The position numbers and the translations under genes were made by a program. This document shows, piece by piece, positions 31,878 to 39,292 of a stretch of DNA of 48,360 bases (position 1 is the stretch's first letter; each line of letters begins with the position of its first letter). Origin of the DNA: an uncultured bacterium (lineage in GTDB: Bacteria > Planctomycetota > JAJSAM01 > JAJVHW01); assembly GCA_937996235.1 (NCBI GenBank), contig CALKVK010000005.1, positions 1 through 48,360 of the forward strand, given 5' to 3'. Below the pieces are notes generated by a model that was not told the origin of the DNA, made no database searches, and saw only the letters and a list, made by a program, of their open reading frames with translations.

Positions 31878-33413
31878 TCAGGCGGGGACGCCGAGGCTCG
31901 TCAGGTAGACGACGGCCTGGCTCTCGGGGATGCCCAGCGCGCGGCTCATCTCGTCGTCGTAGTAGCCGCCGCAGCCCGACACGCCGAGGCCCTCGCGCAG
32001 CGCCGCGAGGTTGAGCCGCTCGCCGACGTGGCCCGCGTCGAGCGCGATCAGCCGGTAGACGCGGTCGCCGAGGCGCTCGACGGCGCGCGTGAGGTCCACC
32101 GTGTGGACGAGCACGGCACCCGCGTGGACGAAGATCTGCTGGCCGAGTCCGAGGTGCAGCATCTCCGCGGCGAGGTTGCGCCGGATCAGCTCGACGAGGC
32201 GCCGCGAGCCGGGCTCGTAGAGGTAGCAGCCGGGCGGCAGGCCGACGACGTCGAGCGCGACGACGTACGTGCGGAGCAACTCGGGCACGAACAGCGTCTG
32301 CGCGGGCGGTTCGGTCGCGAAGGCGAGCGCGCGCAGGAGCGGCACGCGCGGCAGCGGTGCGGCGCGGAACTCGCGCGTGCTGCGGCGCGTGGCGATCGTC
32401 AGCCCGAGCGGCTCGTCGTCGTTCCAGCGCGTCACGTCGTCGGCGCCCGCGATCTCGAGCGCGCCCTCGTGCGCGGGCGGCGCGGCGCGCGGCGCGACCG
32501 GGTCGGCGTCGGCGTCGAGGCGCCCGGCGAGGTGCAGCGCGGCGATGACGCGCTCGGGCGCGTCGCGCGGCAGGCGGTCGGTGACGGCGTTGACCGCGCG
32601 CCGCCACTCGACGGTCGGCGAGCGGCGGAGCGGCACGGCGGGGAGCTCGTCCGCGGACACCTCGGCGACGAGCGGCACGACCGCGAGCACGCCCTCGTCG
32701 GTCGGGTCGAGCCCGAGCATCTGCTCGAGCAGCGCGTCGCGGAAGCAGCCGAGCGGGAGCGCGGCGAGCCCCTCGGCCGGCGCGTACGCGACCAGGTTGC
32801 CGAGCACGTGGCCCGTGTCGAGCAGCGCGCGCCGGTAGCCGCGCTCGCGGTAGCGCCACGAGCTGCGGTACCAGACGGCCGTCAGCACGACCGCTGCGTC
32901 GCAGGTCTGCGCGGCGGGGTGGCCGAAGAGCGCCGCGCGCAGCGCCTCCGACGGCTCGCCCTCGCGCACGCGGACCAGCGAGTGGTCGAGGAGCTGGTAG
33001 CCATACGCGCCGGGGGCGAAGCCGGGCACGTCGCGCACGACGACGTACACCTCGGTCGGGTACATCGCGCCCGCCGACGGCGCCGCACGGTAGTGGTGCA
33101 GCCCGCCCGGCATCTGCGCGATGCGCGTGCAGCCGTTCGTGTGCCAGAGCAGGCGCGCGAGGCGCTCCGCGTCCACCCGCCCCGCCGCGGCGCCCGGATA
33201 CGACGGCGCCTCGCCGCCCGCGCGTCCGATCGGCAGCCCCGTCGCGGGCAGGAGCAGGCGCGCGCCGTGCAGCTCCTTGAACGGCACGGGCTGGCCGGCC
33301 CAGTCGAGGTGCGGCCGCTGCGTCGCCTCGCGACGCAGGCTCTCCTCGCTGTACTTCGTCTCCTCGTGATAGCGCTCGGCGATCGAGGACTCGAACGGGG
33401 CCAGGGAGTTCAC
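31878..33413 (-). CDS. Double nitroreductase, SagB/ThcOx-type FMN dehydrogenase
   Basis: A 511-residue protein with two nitroreductase-fold halves. The first (about residues 60-240) shows RLARLLWHTNGCTR and YRAAPSAGAMYPTEVYVVV, then RALLDTGHVLGNLVAYAPAEGL. The second (about 305-511) shows ATRRSTREFRAAPLPRVPLLRAL, HLGLGQQIFVHAGAVLVHTV and LNLAALREGLGVSGCGGYYDDEM. Family members oxidise azolines in peptide natural products with FMN. No precursor-peptide or cyclodehydratase gene is nearby, so a role in such a pathway is not supported. The GTG at 33413 with GAGG eight bases upstream is preferred. The ATG at 33452, one base after the rsmE stop, is the alternative start. Either way it is in one operon with rsmE. 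Confidence 0.82.
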   Translation of the reverse strand: MNSLAPFESSIAERYHEETKYSEESLRREATQRPHLDWAGQPVPFKELHGARLLLPATGLPIGRAGGEAPSYPGAAAGRVDAERLARLLWHTNGCTRIAQMPGGLHHYRAAPSAGAMYPTEVYVVVRDVPGFAPGAYGYQLLDHSLVRVREGEPSEALRAALFGHPAAQTCDAAVVLTAVWYRSSWRYRERGYRRALLDTGHVLGNLVAYAPAEGLAALPLGCFRDALLEQMLGLDPTDEGVLAVVPLVAEVSADELPAVPLRRSPTVEWRRAVNAVTDRLPRDAPERVIAALHLAGRLDADADPVAPRAAPPAHEGALEIAGADDVTRWNDDEPLGLTIATRRSTREFRAAPLPRVPLLRALAFATEPPAQTLFVPELLRTYVVALDVVGLPPGCYLYEPGSRRLVELIRRNLAAEMLHLGLGQQIFVHAGAVLVHTVDLTRAVERLGDRVYRLIALDAGHVGERLNLAALREGLGVSGCGGYYDDEMSRALGIPESQAVVYLTSLGVPA

Positions 33414-33453
33414 GGGGGTAGCCTCGCACACGCCGCCGCGCAGGGGGCGCATA

Positions 33454-34218
33454 TCAGGCGGAGCGCGGGGTCTCCGACGCGCGGGCCGTGATCTCGCGCA
33501 CGAGGGCGAGCTGCGCGAGCGCCGCGACGCACGCGGTGTCGGTGCGCAGCGTCGCGTCGCCGAGCGACACGGCCGCGAAGCCGGCGGCGCCGAGCAGCTC
33601 GACCTCGAACGGCAGGAGCCCGCCCTCGGGACCGACGACGAGCACCACGCGCGCGTCCCGTGCCAGGCCGACTTCGGCGAAGCTGCGCGGCGCGCCCGGG
33701 TGCGCGACGAGACGCAGTGCGCCGGCGGCGAGCGCGGGCAGCTCGTCCTCGACGAACGGCCGGAACAGCGGGGCGACGGTGACGCGCGGGAGCCGCGTGC
33801 GGCGGCCCTGCGCGAGTCCCTCGAGCAGGAGCGGACGGTGGACGCGGGCCTCGAGCACGTCCGCCGTCAGGTACGGCTTCGCGACGCGCCACGTGCGGAG
33901 CAGCACGAGCCGGTCGACGCCGAGCGCGGCGATCTGCGGCAGGAGCCGCGCGAGCATCTTCGGACGCGGGATCGCGAGGACGAGGTCGACGGGCGCGCGC
34001 GGCGGCGGCGCGCCGTCGAGCTCCGCGTCGAGCACGACCTCGCCCTCGCCGACCGCGACGAGCGTCGCCGTGCCGACGGGACCCTCCAGCACTCCGACGC
34101 GCAGCGTGTCGCCGGGCGCCGCGCGGAGCACCTCGCGCACGTGGCGCGCGCGCGAGCCGTCGACGCGGAAACGCGGCCCGGCCACGCGCTCGTGCTCCTC
34201 GAGCAGCAGCAGGTTCAT
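33454..34218 (-). CDS. rsmE: 16S rRNA (uracil1498-N3)-methyltransferase RsmE
   Basis: A 254-residue SPOUT-fold methyltransferase that methylates U1498 of 16S rRNA with S-adenosylmethionine. The N-terminal PUA-like part reads MNLLLLEEHER and RARHVREVLRAAPGDTLRVG. The knotted C-terminal part has VDLVLAIPRPKMLARLLPQ, VVGPEGGLLPFEVELL and LGDATLRTDTACVAAL, which match the family (GPEGG, LGxxxLRxxTA). The ATG at 34218 has no ribosome binding site. It overlaps by four bases (ATGA) the end of a 16-codon reading frame starting at ATG 34265 just below a -10-like TACGCT, so translation may be coupled to that leader peptide. It is followed by the nitroreductase gene. Confidence 0.92.
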   Translation of the reverse strand: MNLLLLEEHERVAGPRFRVDGSRARHVREVLRAAPGDTLRVGVLEGPVGTATLVAVGEGEVVLDAELDGAPPPRAPVDLVLAIPRPKMLARLLPQIAALGVDRLVLLRTWRVAKPYLTADVLEARVHRPLLLEGLAQGRRTRLPRVTVAPLFRPFVEDELPALAAGALRLVAHPGAPRSFAEVGLARDARVVLVVGPEGGLLPFEVELLGAAGFAAVSLGDATLRTDTACVAALAQLALVREITARASETPRSA

Positions 34219-34265
34219 GCGCGGCCCGCCGGGCGCGCGCCGGTTCCGCCGGGGCCTCGCGACAT
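34215..34265 (-). CDS. Possible 16-residue leader peptide overlapping rsmE
   Basis: An ATG at 34265 opens the frame MSRGPGGTGARPAGRA, ending in a TGA that overlaps the rsmE ATG. A -10-like TACGCT (34280-34275) lies nine bases before this ATG. The rsmE start otherwise has no ribosome binding site, so reinitiation from this frame would explain how rsmE is translated. Evidence is positional only; the peptide is short and of unremarkable Gly/Arg/Pro composition, so it may be chance. Confidence 0.3.
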   Translation of the reverse strand: MSRGPGGTGARPAGRA

Positions 34266-34368
34266 CGCCGCCGGAGCGTAGCGCGGCGTGAACCCGGGCG
34301 TCCACGGAGTGCCGCGGCGGCGGACGAAATCGGCTCGTCCGGCCGCGGCATGTCGCAGACTCGACGGG

Positions 34369-35778
34369 ATGAGTGCGGACCACCCGTACCTGCGCTGGGC
34401 GCTGCGCCACGTGCTCGACCGCGTGCCGGACGACCGCGACGCGCCCGCGTTCCAGGTGTCGCGGGCCGAGGCCGTCACGCTCACCCCCGCCGAGCGCGAC
34501 CTCGTCCGCGCGTACCCGGAGGAGCCCGCCGACGGCGACGCGCTGCGCCGCGACCTCGCCGCGCTGCTCGACCGCCATCTCGTGAACGGCCGCTCGCCGC
34601 GCTTCCAGAACCAGCTCTTCTCGGGCGTCGAGGAGGAGGCTCTCGCCGGGTCGTTCCTCGGCATCTTCCCGAACAACACGATCTCCACGCGCGAGGTCGC
34701 GCCGCTGCCCTCCGAGATGGAGACGGCGGTGACCGACTGGCTGCTGCGCGCGCTGCCGTGGGACCGCGCGCGCAGCGACGGCACGCTGACGCCCGCGGGC
34801 TCGTTCTCGAACTACCTCGCGGTCTACCTCGCGCGGCGCCGCGCGACGGCGCGCCTCGGCGACGACGCGCTGCTGCGCCTCGCGGTGTTCACGTCGGCGG
34901 CCGGGCACTACTCGATCCCGAAGGGCGCGGACCTGTGCGGCATCCCGCGCGGGAACGTGTTCGAGGTCGCCGCGGACGAGTGCGACCGCATGCGCCCGGA
35001 CGCGCTCGCGGAGGCGCTCGCGACGGCCGAGGCGCGCGGGCTCGTCCCCGCGTTCGTCAACGCGACCCTCGGGACGACCGTCGCGGGCGCGCTCGATCCG
35101 CTCGCCGAGATCGCCGCGCTGCTCGCCGGTCGGAACGTGTGGCTGCACGCCGACGGTGCGTGGGGCGCGCTCGGCCTCCTCGGCAGCGAGCGCGCGCGCT
35201 TCCGCGACGCCGTCGCCCACGCCGACAGTCTGACGTGGGACGCGCACAAGGGGCTCGGCGCTCCCGTCGCGCTCTCGTTCCTCGTCGTGCGCGACGCCGA
35301 CGACCTCGACGCGCTGCGCCCGCCGGGCGGCGGCGGCTACCTGTTCCGCGACCTCGACGCGCCGCGCGACCGCGCGGACCTGGGGCTGCGCTCGCTCTAC
35401 TGCGGCAAGCCGTTCGTGTCGCTCGCGCTGTGGCTGCTCTGGAAGGCGAAGGGCGAGAGCGGGCTCCGCGCGCACGTGGACCGCGCCCGCGCGCTCGCGC
35501 TGCGCTTCCGCGACCGCATCGCCGCGTCGCCGCGCCTCGAGCTCGCGCACGAGCCGGAGACGTGGGTCGTGTGCTTCCGCCCGCGCGCCGCGGACCGCGC
35601 CGCGTCCGACGCGCTCGCAGAGGCCGCGCGCGAGCGCATCAACGCGTCGGGCCGCTGGATGATCAACCTGTGCCCGAGCGCGGGCGGTCTCGTCTTCCGC
35701 GCGCTGTTCGTGAACCCGCTCATGAGCGAGGAGCACGTGGACGAGCTCGCCGCCCACGTCGAGGCCGGGCTGGCCTGA
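34369..35778 (+). CDS. PLP-dependent group II amino-acid decarboxylase family protein
   Basis: A 469-residue fold-type I PLP enzyme of the glutamate/aromatic amino-acid decarboxylase family. Visible features are FQNQLFSGVEEEALAGSFLG near the N-terminus, AGSFSNYLAVYLARRRA, the cofactor-stacking histidine in TSAAGHYSIPKGAD, LHADGAWGAL with the Asp contacting the pyridine nitrogen, and the Schiff-base Lys294 in LTWDAHKGLGAPV. It should release CO2 from an amino acid to form an amine. Substrate is not determined. The ATG at 34369 has CAGACT seven bases upstream, a weak -10-like hexamer, and no ribosome binding site. The M14 peptidase gene follows 31 bases on. Confidence 0.85.
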   Translation: MSADHPYLRWALRHVLDRVPDDRDAPAFQVSRAEAVTLTPAERDLVRAYPEEPADGDALRRDLAALLDRHLVNGRSPRFQNQLFSGVEEEALAGSFLGIFPNNTISTREVAPLPSEMETAVTDWLLRALPWDRARSDGTLTPAGSFSNYLAVYLARRRATARLGDDALLRLAVFTSAAGHYSIPKGADLCGIPRGNVFEVAADECDRMRPDALAEALATAEARGLVPAFVNATLGTTVAGALDPLAEIAALLAGRNVWLHADGAWGALGLLGSERARFRDAVAHADSLTWDAHKGLGAPVALSFLVVRDADDLDALRPPGGGGYLFRDLDAPRDRADLGLRSLYCGKPFVSLALWLLWKAKGESGLRAHVDRARALALRFRDRIAASPRLELAHEPETWVVCFRPRAADRAASDALAEAARERINASGRWMINLCPSAGGLVFRALFVNPLMSEEHVDELAAHVEAGLA

Positions 35779-35809
35779 CCGCGCGCGAGACGCACCCCGA
35801 GGAAGAGAC

Positions 35810-37474
35810 GTGCCCGACGCCGCCCCGAAGCTCCTGACCGTCGCCGAGGCGACGGAGTACCGCCGCACCTCGCTCCACGCCGAGGTGCTCGCGTTCGTGG
35901 ACGAGCTGCGCCGCCGCACGGCGGCCGCCGGCGTGCGCACGCTCGACGTGCAGTCGATGGGCACGACCCCCGAGGGCCGCGAGCTGCCGGTGCTGGTGCT
36001 CTCGTCGGGCGGGCACTTCACGCCCGAGGCGGCGCACGCGGCCGCCGCCGAGGACGGACGCCCCGTCGTGCTGATCCTCTGCAACATCCACGCGGGCGAG
36101 GTGGAGGGCAAGGAGGCCGCGCTGATGCTCGCGCGCGAGGTCACGCTCGGCGGCCTCGCGCGGCTCGCCGAGGGCGCGACGGTCGTGCTCGTGCCCGACT
36201 ACAACGCCGACGGCAACGACCGCATCGCGACGACGAACCGCGTGATCGACCTGAAGCTGATGGACGGGCAGGCCGGTCCCGAGGGCGGCGTCGGCACGCG
36301 CTACACGGGGCAGGGGCTCAACCTGAACCGCGACTACACGAAGCTCGAGGCGCCCGAGTCGCGCCTGCTCTCCGCGCTCTTCGGCCGCTGGAACCCGCAC
36401 CTCTTCGTCGACTCGCACACGTCGAACGGCTCGCCGCACGCGTACGCGCTGACCTACGACACGTCGCACACGCTGCTCTCGGGCCCGGCCGAGCCGATCC
36501 TCTACACGCGCGACCGCCTGCTGCCCGCGATCGAGCAGGGCCTGCTGCACCGCACGGGCCTGCGCACCTGGTTCTACGGCAACTTCCGCGACAACGACGA
36601 CCCGGCCTCGGGCTGGGAGACGTACCCCGGCCTGCCGCGCTACGGCAGCCACTACCGCGGCCTGACCGGGCGCATGGACATCCTGCTCGAGGCGTACAGC
36701 TACGCGCCGTTCGCGGAGCGCGTGCGCGTGACCTACGAGATCTTCGTCGAGATCCTCGACCAGGCCGCCGCGCGCGGCCGCGAGATCGTGGACGTCTGCG
36801 CGCGCGCCGCGGCCGACACCGTCGCGCGCGGCCGAGCGCCGCAGCCGGACGACCTCGTCGGCGTCAACTACGGCGTGCCGCGGCGCACGCCCGAGGGCGC
36901 GCTCGTCTACGACTACCCCGCGTACCCGCTGTGGCGCGCCGAGATCGCCGCGTGGAGCGCCGAGGAGATGCGTGCGCGCCGGCTGACCGACGGCACGCTG
37001 ACGTACTGGCGGTGCGACTTCCTCGCGCGCTTCCTGCCCGAGGTCTCCGTGCGCCGCCCGCGCGCCTACGCGTTCCCCGGCGCGCGCGACGACGTCGCGG
37101 AGTTCCTGCGGCTGCACAACATCCAGGTGCGGCGCGCGGGCCGCGCGTTCGCGGGGCTGCAGCGCGTCGAGTGCTACGTGGTGCTCGGCAAGGAGCCGAC
37201 GCGCAGCCCGGACGTCGGCTACGACGCACGGCAGGAGACCGTGCTGCACGTGCGGCGCGAGAGCGTCACGCTCGAGATCCAGGAAGACGACTACGTGGTC
37301 GAGACGGCGCAGCCGCTCGCGAACGTCGCCATCTACCTGCTCGAGCCGCAGAGCGACGACGGCATGGCGCGCTGGGGCCACTTCGACCACTGCGCGCCGG
37401 GCGAGGTCTACCCGGTCGTGCGCGTGCCGTGCGCCGACGCGCTGCGCGCCCCGCCGCGGCCGAAGACCGAGTAG
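35810..37474 (+). CDS. M14-family zinc carboxypeptidase
   Basis: A 554-residue metallopeptidase-fold protein. Zinc ligands are visible as His94 and Glu97 in NIHAGEVEGKEA and His203 in DSHTSNGSPH. The substrate-arginine region reads LNLNRDYTKLEAPESR, and the catalytic Glu is probably the one in LLEAYSYAP. The C-terminal about 200 residues form an additional beta-rich domain. No signal peptide is apparent at the GTG start, which is set by GAGGAAGAG just upstream, so the protein is probably cytosolic or exported by another route. It should trim C-terminal residues or amidated groups from peptides. It is cotranscribed with the decarboxylase, which might act on a released amino acid (inference). 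Confidence 0.85.
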   Translation: MPDAAPKLLTVAEATEYRRTSLHAEVLAFVDELRRRTAAAGVRTLDVQSMGTTPEGRELPVLVLSSGGHFTPEAAHAAAAEDGRPVVLILCNIHAGEVEGKEAALMLAREVTLGGLARLAEGATVVLVPDYNADGNDRIATTNRVIDLKLMDGQAGPEGGVGTRYTGQGLNLNRDYTKLEAPESRLLSALFGRWNPHLFVDSHTSNGSPHAYALTYDTSHTLLSGPAEPILYTRDRLLPAIEQGLLHRTGLRTWFYGNFRDNDDPASGWETYPGLPRYGSHYRGLTGRMDILLEAYSYAPFAERVRVTYEIFVEILDQAAARGREIVDVCARAAADTVARGRAPQPDDLVGVNYGVPRRTPEGALVYDYPAYPLWRAEIAAWSAEEMRARRLTDGTLTYWRCDFLARFLPEVSVRRPRAYAFPGARDDVAEFLRLHNIQVRRAGRAFAGLQRVECYVVLGKEPTRSPDVGYDARQETVLHVRRESVTLEIQEDDYVVETAQPLANVAIYLLEPQSDDGMARWGHFDHCAPGEVYPVVRVPCADALRAPPRPKTE

Positions 37475-37498
37475 CGCCGCCGACGCGCGAGATCGGAC

Positions 37499-38218
37499 TC
37501 AGCTCTCGGCGGCGGAGGCGTCGGCGCCGCGGCGCGGGACGAGGCGCAGCGGCGGAGTGACGCCCGCGAGCGCGCGCGCCTGCTCGACCCAGCGGCCCGT
37601 CTCGATGCGCCGCACCGTCGCGCCGATCTCGCGCGCGACGCGCAGCTTCGCGGCGGCGTCCCACGCGGCGACGTCGGCGAACGTGCGGTAGCCGAGCTCG
37701 CCGAGACGCCGCGCGGTGGCGGGGCCGATGCCGCGGATGCGCTGGAGGTCGTCCGGGGCGGGCGGCGCGGACTCGCCCGCCGGAGCCCCCGCCACGACGG
37801 AGGAGGCGGGCGGCGCGGACTCGTCGCCCGCGGGGTAGGAGATGCCGCTCCGCCGCGGCGCCTCGCCCGCCCGCGCGGGACGCGCCGCCGCCTCGAGCTG
37901 CGCGCAGCGCGCCCGCAGCGCGCGCACCTCCTCGCACAGCGTCGCGCGGGCGCCTTCGGTCTCGGCGGCGCGCGTCTCGAGCAGACGCGCACGCGCCACC
38001 GCGTCGGCGGCGGCCGCCCGCGCGGCGGCCAGGTCGGCGTCGCGCGCCGCCAGGTGCAGCGCAGCCGCCTCGGCGCGGTGCCGGAGGTCGGCCAGTTCGC
38101 GCGCGAGCGTCGCGTCGGCCGCACGGCGCGCACGCGCCTCGAGGGCGCGCGCGACGAGGAAGCCGGCCGCGCCCGCGAGCAGCAGGAAGACGGCGAGCTC
38201 CTGGAACGTGTACGGCAC
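37499..38218 (-). CDS. Membrane-anchored coiled-coil protein with helix-hairpin-helix domain
   Basis: A 239-residue protein. One membrane segment lies at residues about 7-24 (ELAVFLLLAGAAGFLVARAL). It is followed by an Ala/Arg/Glu-rich coiled coil to about residue 115 and a flexible linker. A helix-hairpin-helix (H3TH/'predicted flap endonuclease-1-like 5' DNA nuclease') module comes at about 155-205 (DLQRIRGIGPATARRLGELGYRTFADVAAW). Such modules bind DNA or proteins non-specifically and are often attached to membrane-bound coiled coils in bacteria. The GTG start lies nine bases after TAGCCT. It converges with the M14 gene, with 24 bases between the stops. Function unknown. Confidence 0.75.
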   Translation of the reverse strand: MPYTFQELAVFLLLAGAAGFLVARALEARARRAADATLARELADLRHRAEAAALHLAARDADLAAARAAAADAVARARLLETRAAETEGARATLCEEVRALRARCAQLEAAARPARAGEAPRRSGISYPAGDESAPPASSVVAGAPAGESAPPAPDDLQRIRGIGPATARRLGELGYRTFADVAAWDAAAKLRVAREIGATVRRIETGRWVEQARALAGVTPPLRLVPRRGADASAAES

Positions 38219-38227
38219 GGCCCCGGA

Positions 38228-38233
38228 AGGCTA
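38228..38233 (-). promoter_or_regulatory. -10-like TAGCCT of the coiled-coil/HhH gene
   Basis: TAGCCT on the minus strand, nine bases before the GTG at 38218. The spacing is slightly longer than in the clear leaderless group, so the predicted leader would be two or three bases. Confidence 0.4.
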
Positions 38234-38276
38234 GTCGGCGGCCCCGACAGCCCGGCGCGGACCGTCGCCGTCCCCG

Positions 38277-39254
38277 TCAGCCGCGGAGCGACGCGAGCGC
38301 GGCGACGACGCGCTCGTGGACGCGCCCGTTCGACGCGACGATCCCGCGGTTCTGCTCGAGCGTGCGGCCCCGCCCGAAGTCGAGCGCGCGCCCGTCGAGG
38401 TCCGTCACCATGCCGCCCGCCTCGGTGACGACGAGCGCCCCCGCCGCGTGGTCCCAGATCTTCTCGCGCCGCCGCGGGTCGGTCGGGATGCGCAGGTAGA
38501 GTTCCGCGTCACCGAGCGCGAGCACGGCGTACTTCGCCTGGCTGTCGATGCGCACCGGCGCGGCCTGGATGTGCAGGCTCGCCGACAGCGCGGCCGACTC
38601 GCCGTGCGCCGAGTGCGCGGCCTCGACGGACTCGCACATGCGGATCGCCTCCGACTCGGTGCAGTCCGAGACGCGGCAGAGCGGGCCGTCGCACGCGGTG
38701 CCGTCGAGCGGCAGCGCGCGGGTGCCCGCCCCCTCGACCGCGAGCAGCACGACGCCCGGCCGCCCGTCGGGACCGACGAGGTTCGGGCAGCCGAGCACGC
38801 CGACCACGGGGCGCCCGTCCTCGACGAGCGCCAGCGCGACGGCGTACTGCTCGCCGCGCAGGAAGCCCTTCGTGCCGTCGATCGGGTCGAGCGTCAGGAA
38901 ACGCGTCCCCGGCCCGCCCTTGCCGCGGCCGCGGTCGATGGCGGCGAGCACGTCGCCGTCGCCCGCCTCCGGCCACTCGGCGCGCACGCGCTGGACGACG
39001 TTCGCGAGCAGCGCCGGGTCCTCGCGCAGGTGCGCGCTGTCCTCCTCGGCCACGAGCTCGACCCGCGGCAGCGCGCGCGCGAGCCGCTCCGCGACGACCG
39101 CCTGCCCCGCGAGGTCGGCGACGGTCACCGGGCTCTTGTCCTTCTTCTGCACGGAGTCGGCGGCCTGGAGCTCGCCCTGCACCGCGCGGCAGATGCGGCA
39201 CGCCGCGCGCACGGCGTCGACCAGGCGGGCGGGGATGTCGTCGTCGTGCGTCAT
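38277..39254 (-). CDS. 3'(2'),5'-bisphosphate nucleotidase, HAL2/CysQ-like
   Basis: A 325-residue Mg2+-dependent phosphatase of the inositol-monophosphatase superfamily, which should hydrolyse 3'-phosphoadenosine 5'-phosphate to AMP. Motifs are KKDKSPVTVADLAGQAVV, the metal-binding EEDS (residues about 68-71), DPIDGTKGFLRGEQYAVALAL (Asp123, Asp126) and WDHAAGALVVTEAGG. The KGFLRGEQYA segment is characteristic of HAL2-type nucleotidases rather than of plain inositol monophosphatases. It is cytosolic. It lies between the HhH gene and the MscS gene, all reading leftward. Confidence 0.85.
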   Translation of the reverse strand: MTHDDDIPARLVDAVRAACRICRAVQGELQAADSVQKKDKSPVTVADLAGQAVVAERLARALPRVELVAEEDSAHLREDPALLANVVQRVRAEWPEAGDGDVLAAIDRGRGKGGPGTRFLTLDPIDGTKGFLRGEQYAVALALVEDGRPVVGVLGCPNLVGPDGRPGVVLLAVEGAGTRALPLDGTACDGPLCRVSDCTESEAIRMCESVEAAHSAHGESAALSASLHIQAAPVRIDSQAKYAVLALGDAELYLRIPTDPRRREKIWDHAAGALVVTEAGGMVTDLDGRALDFGRGRTLEQNRGIVASNGRVHERVVAALASLRG

Positions 39255-39292
39255 GGGCCCCTTCTACACCGGATGCGGGCCGCCGTGCGCTC

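Noticed and set aside
29962..33429. The sulfatase frame stays open upstream, suggesting a 1155-residue fusion
   Set aside because: The upstream part is antisense-like shadow of the nitroreductase and the 129-residue gene. The lipoprotein signal at 31416 and the ATGA overlap mark the real start.
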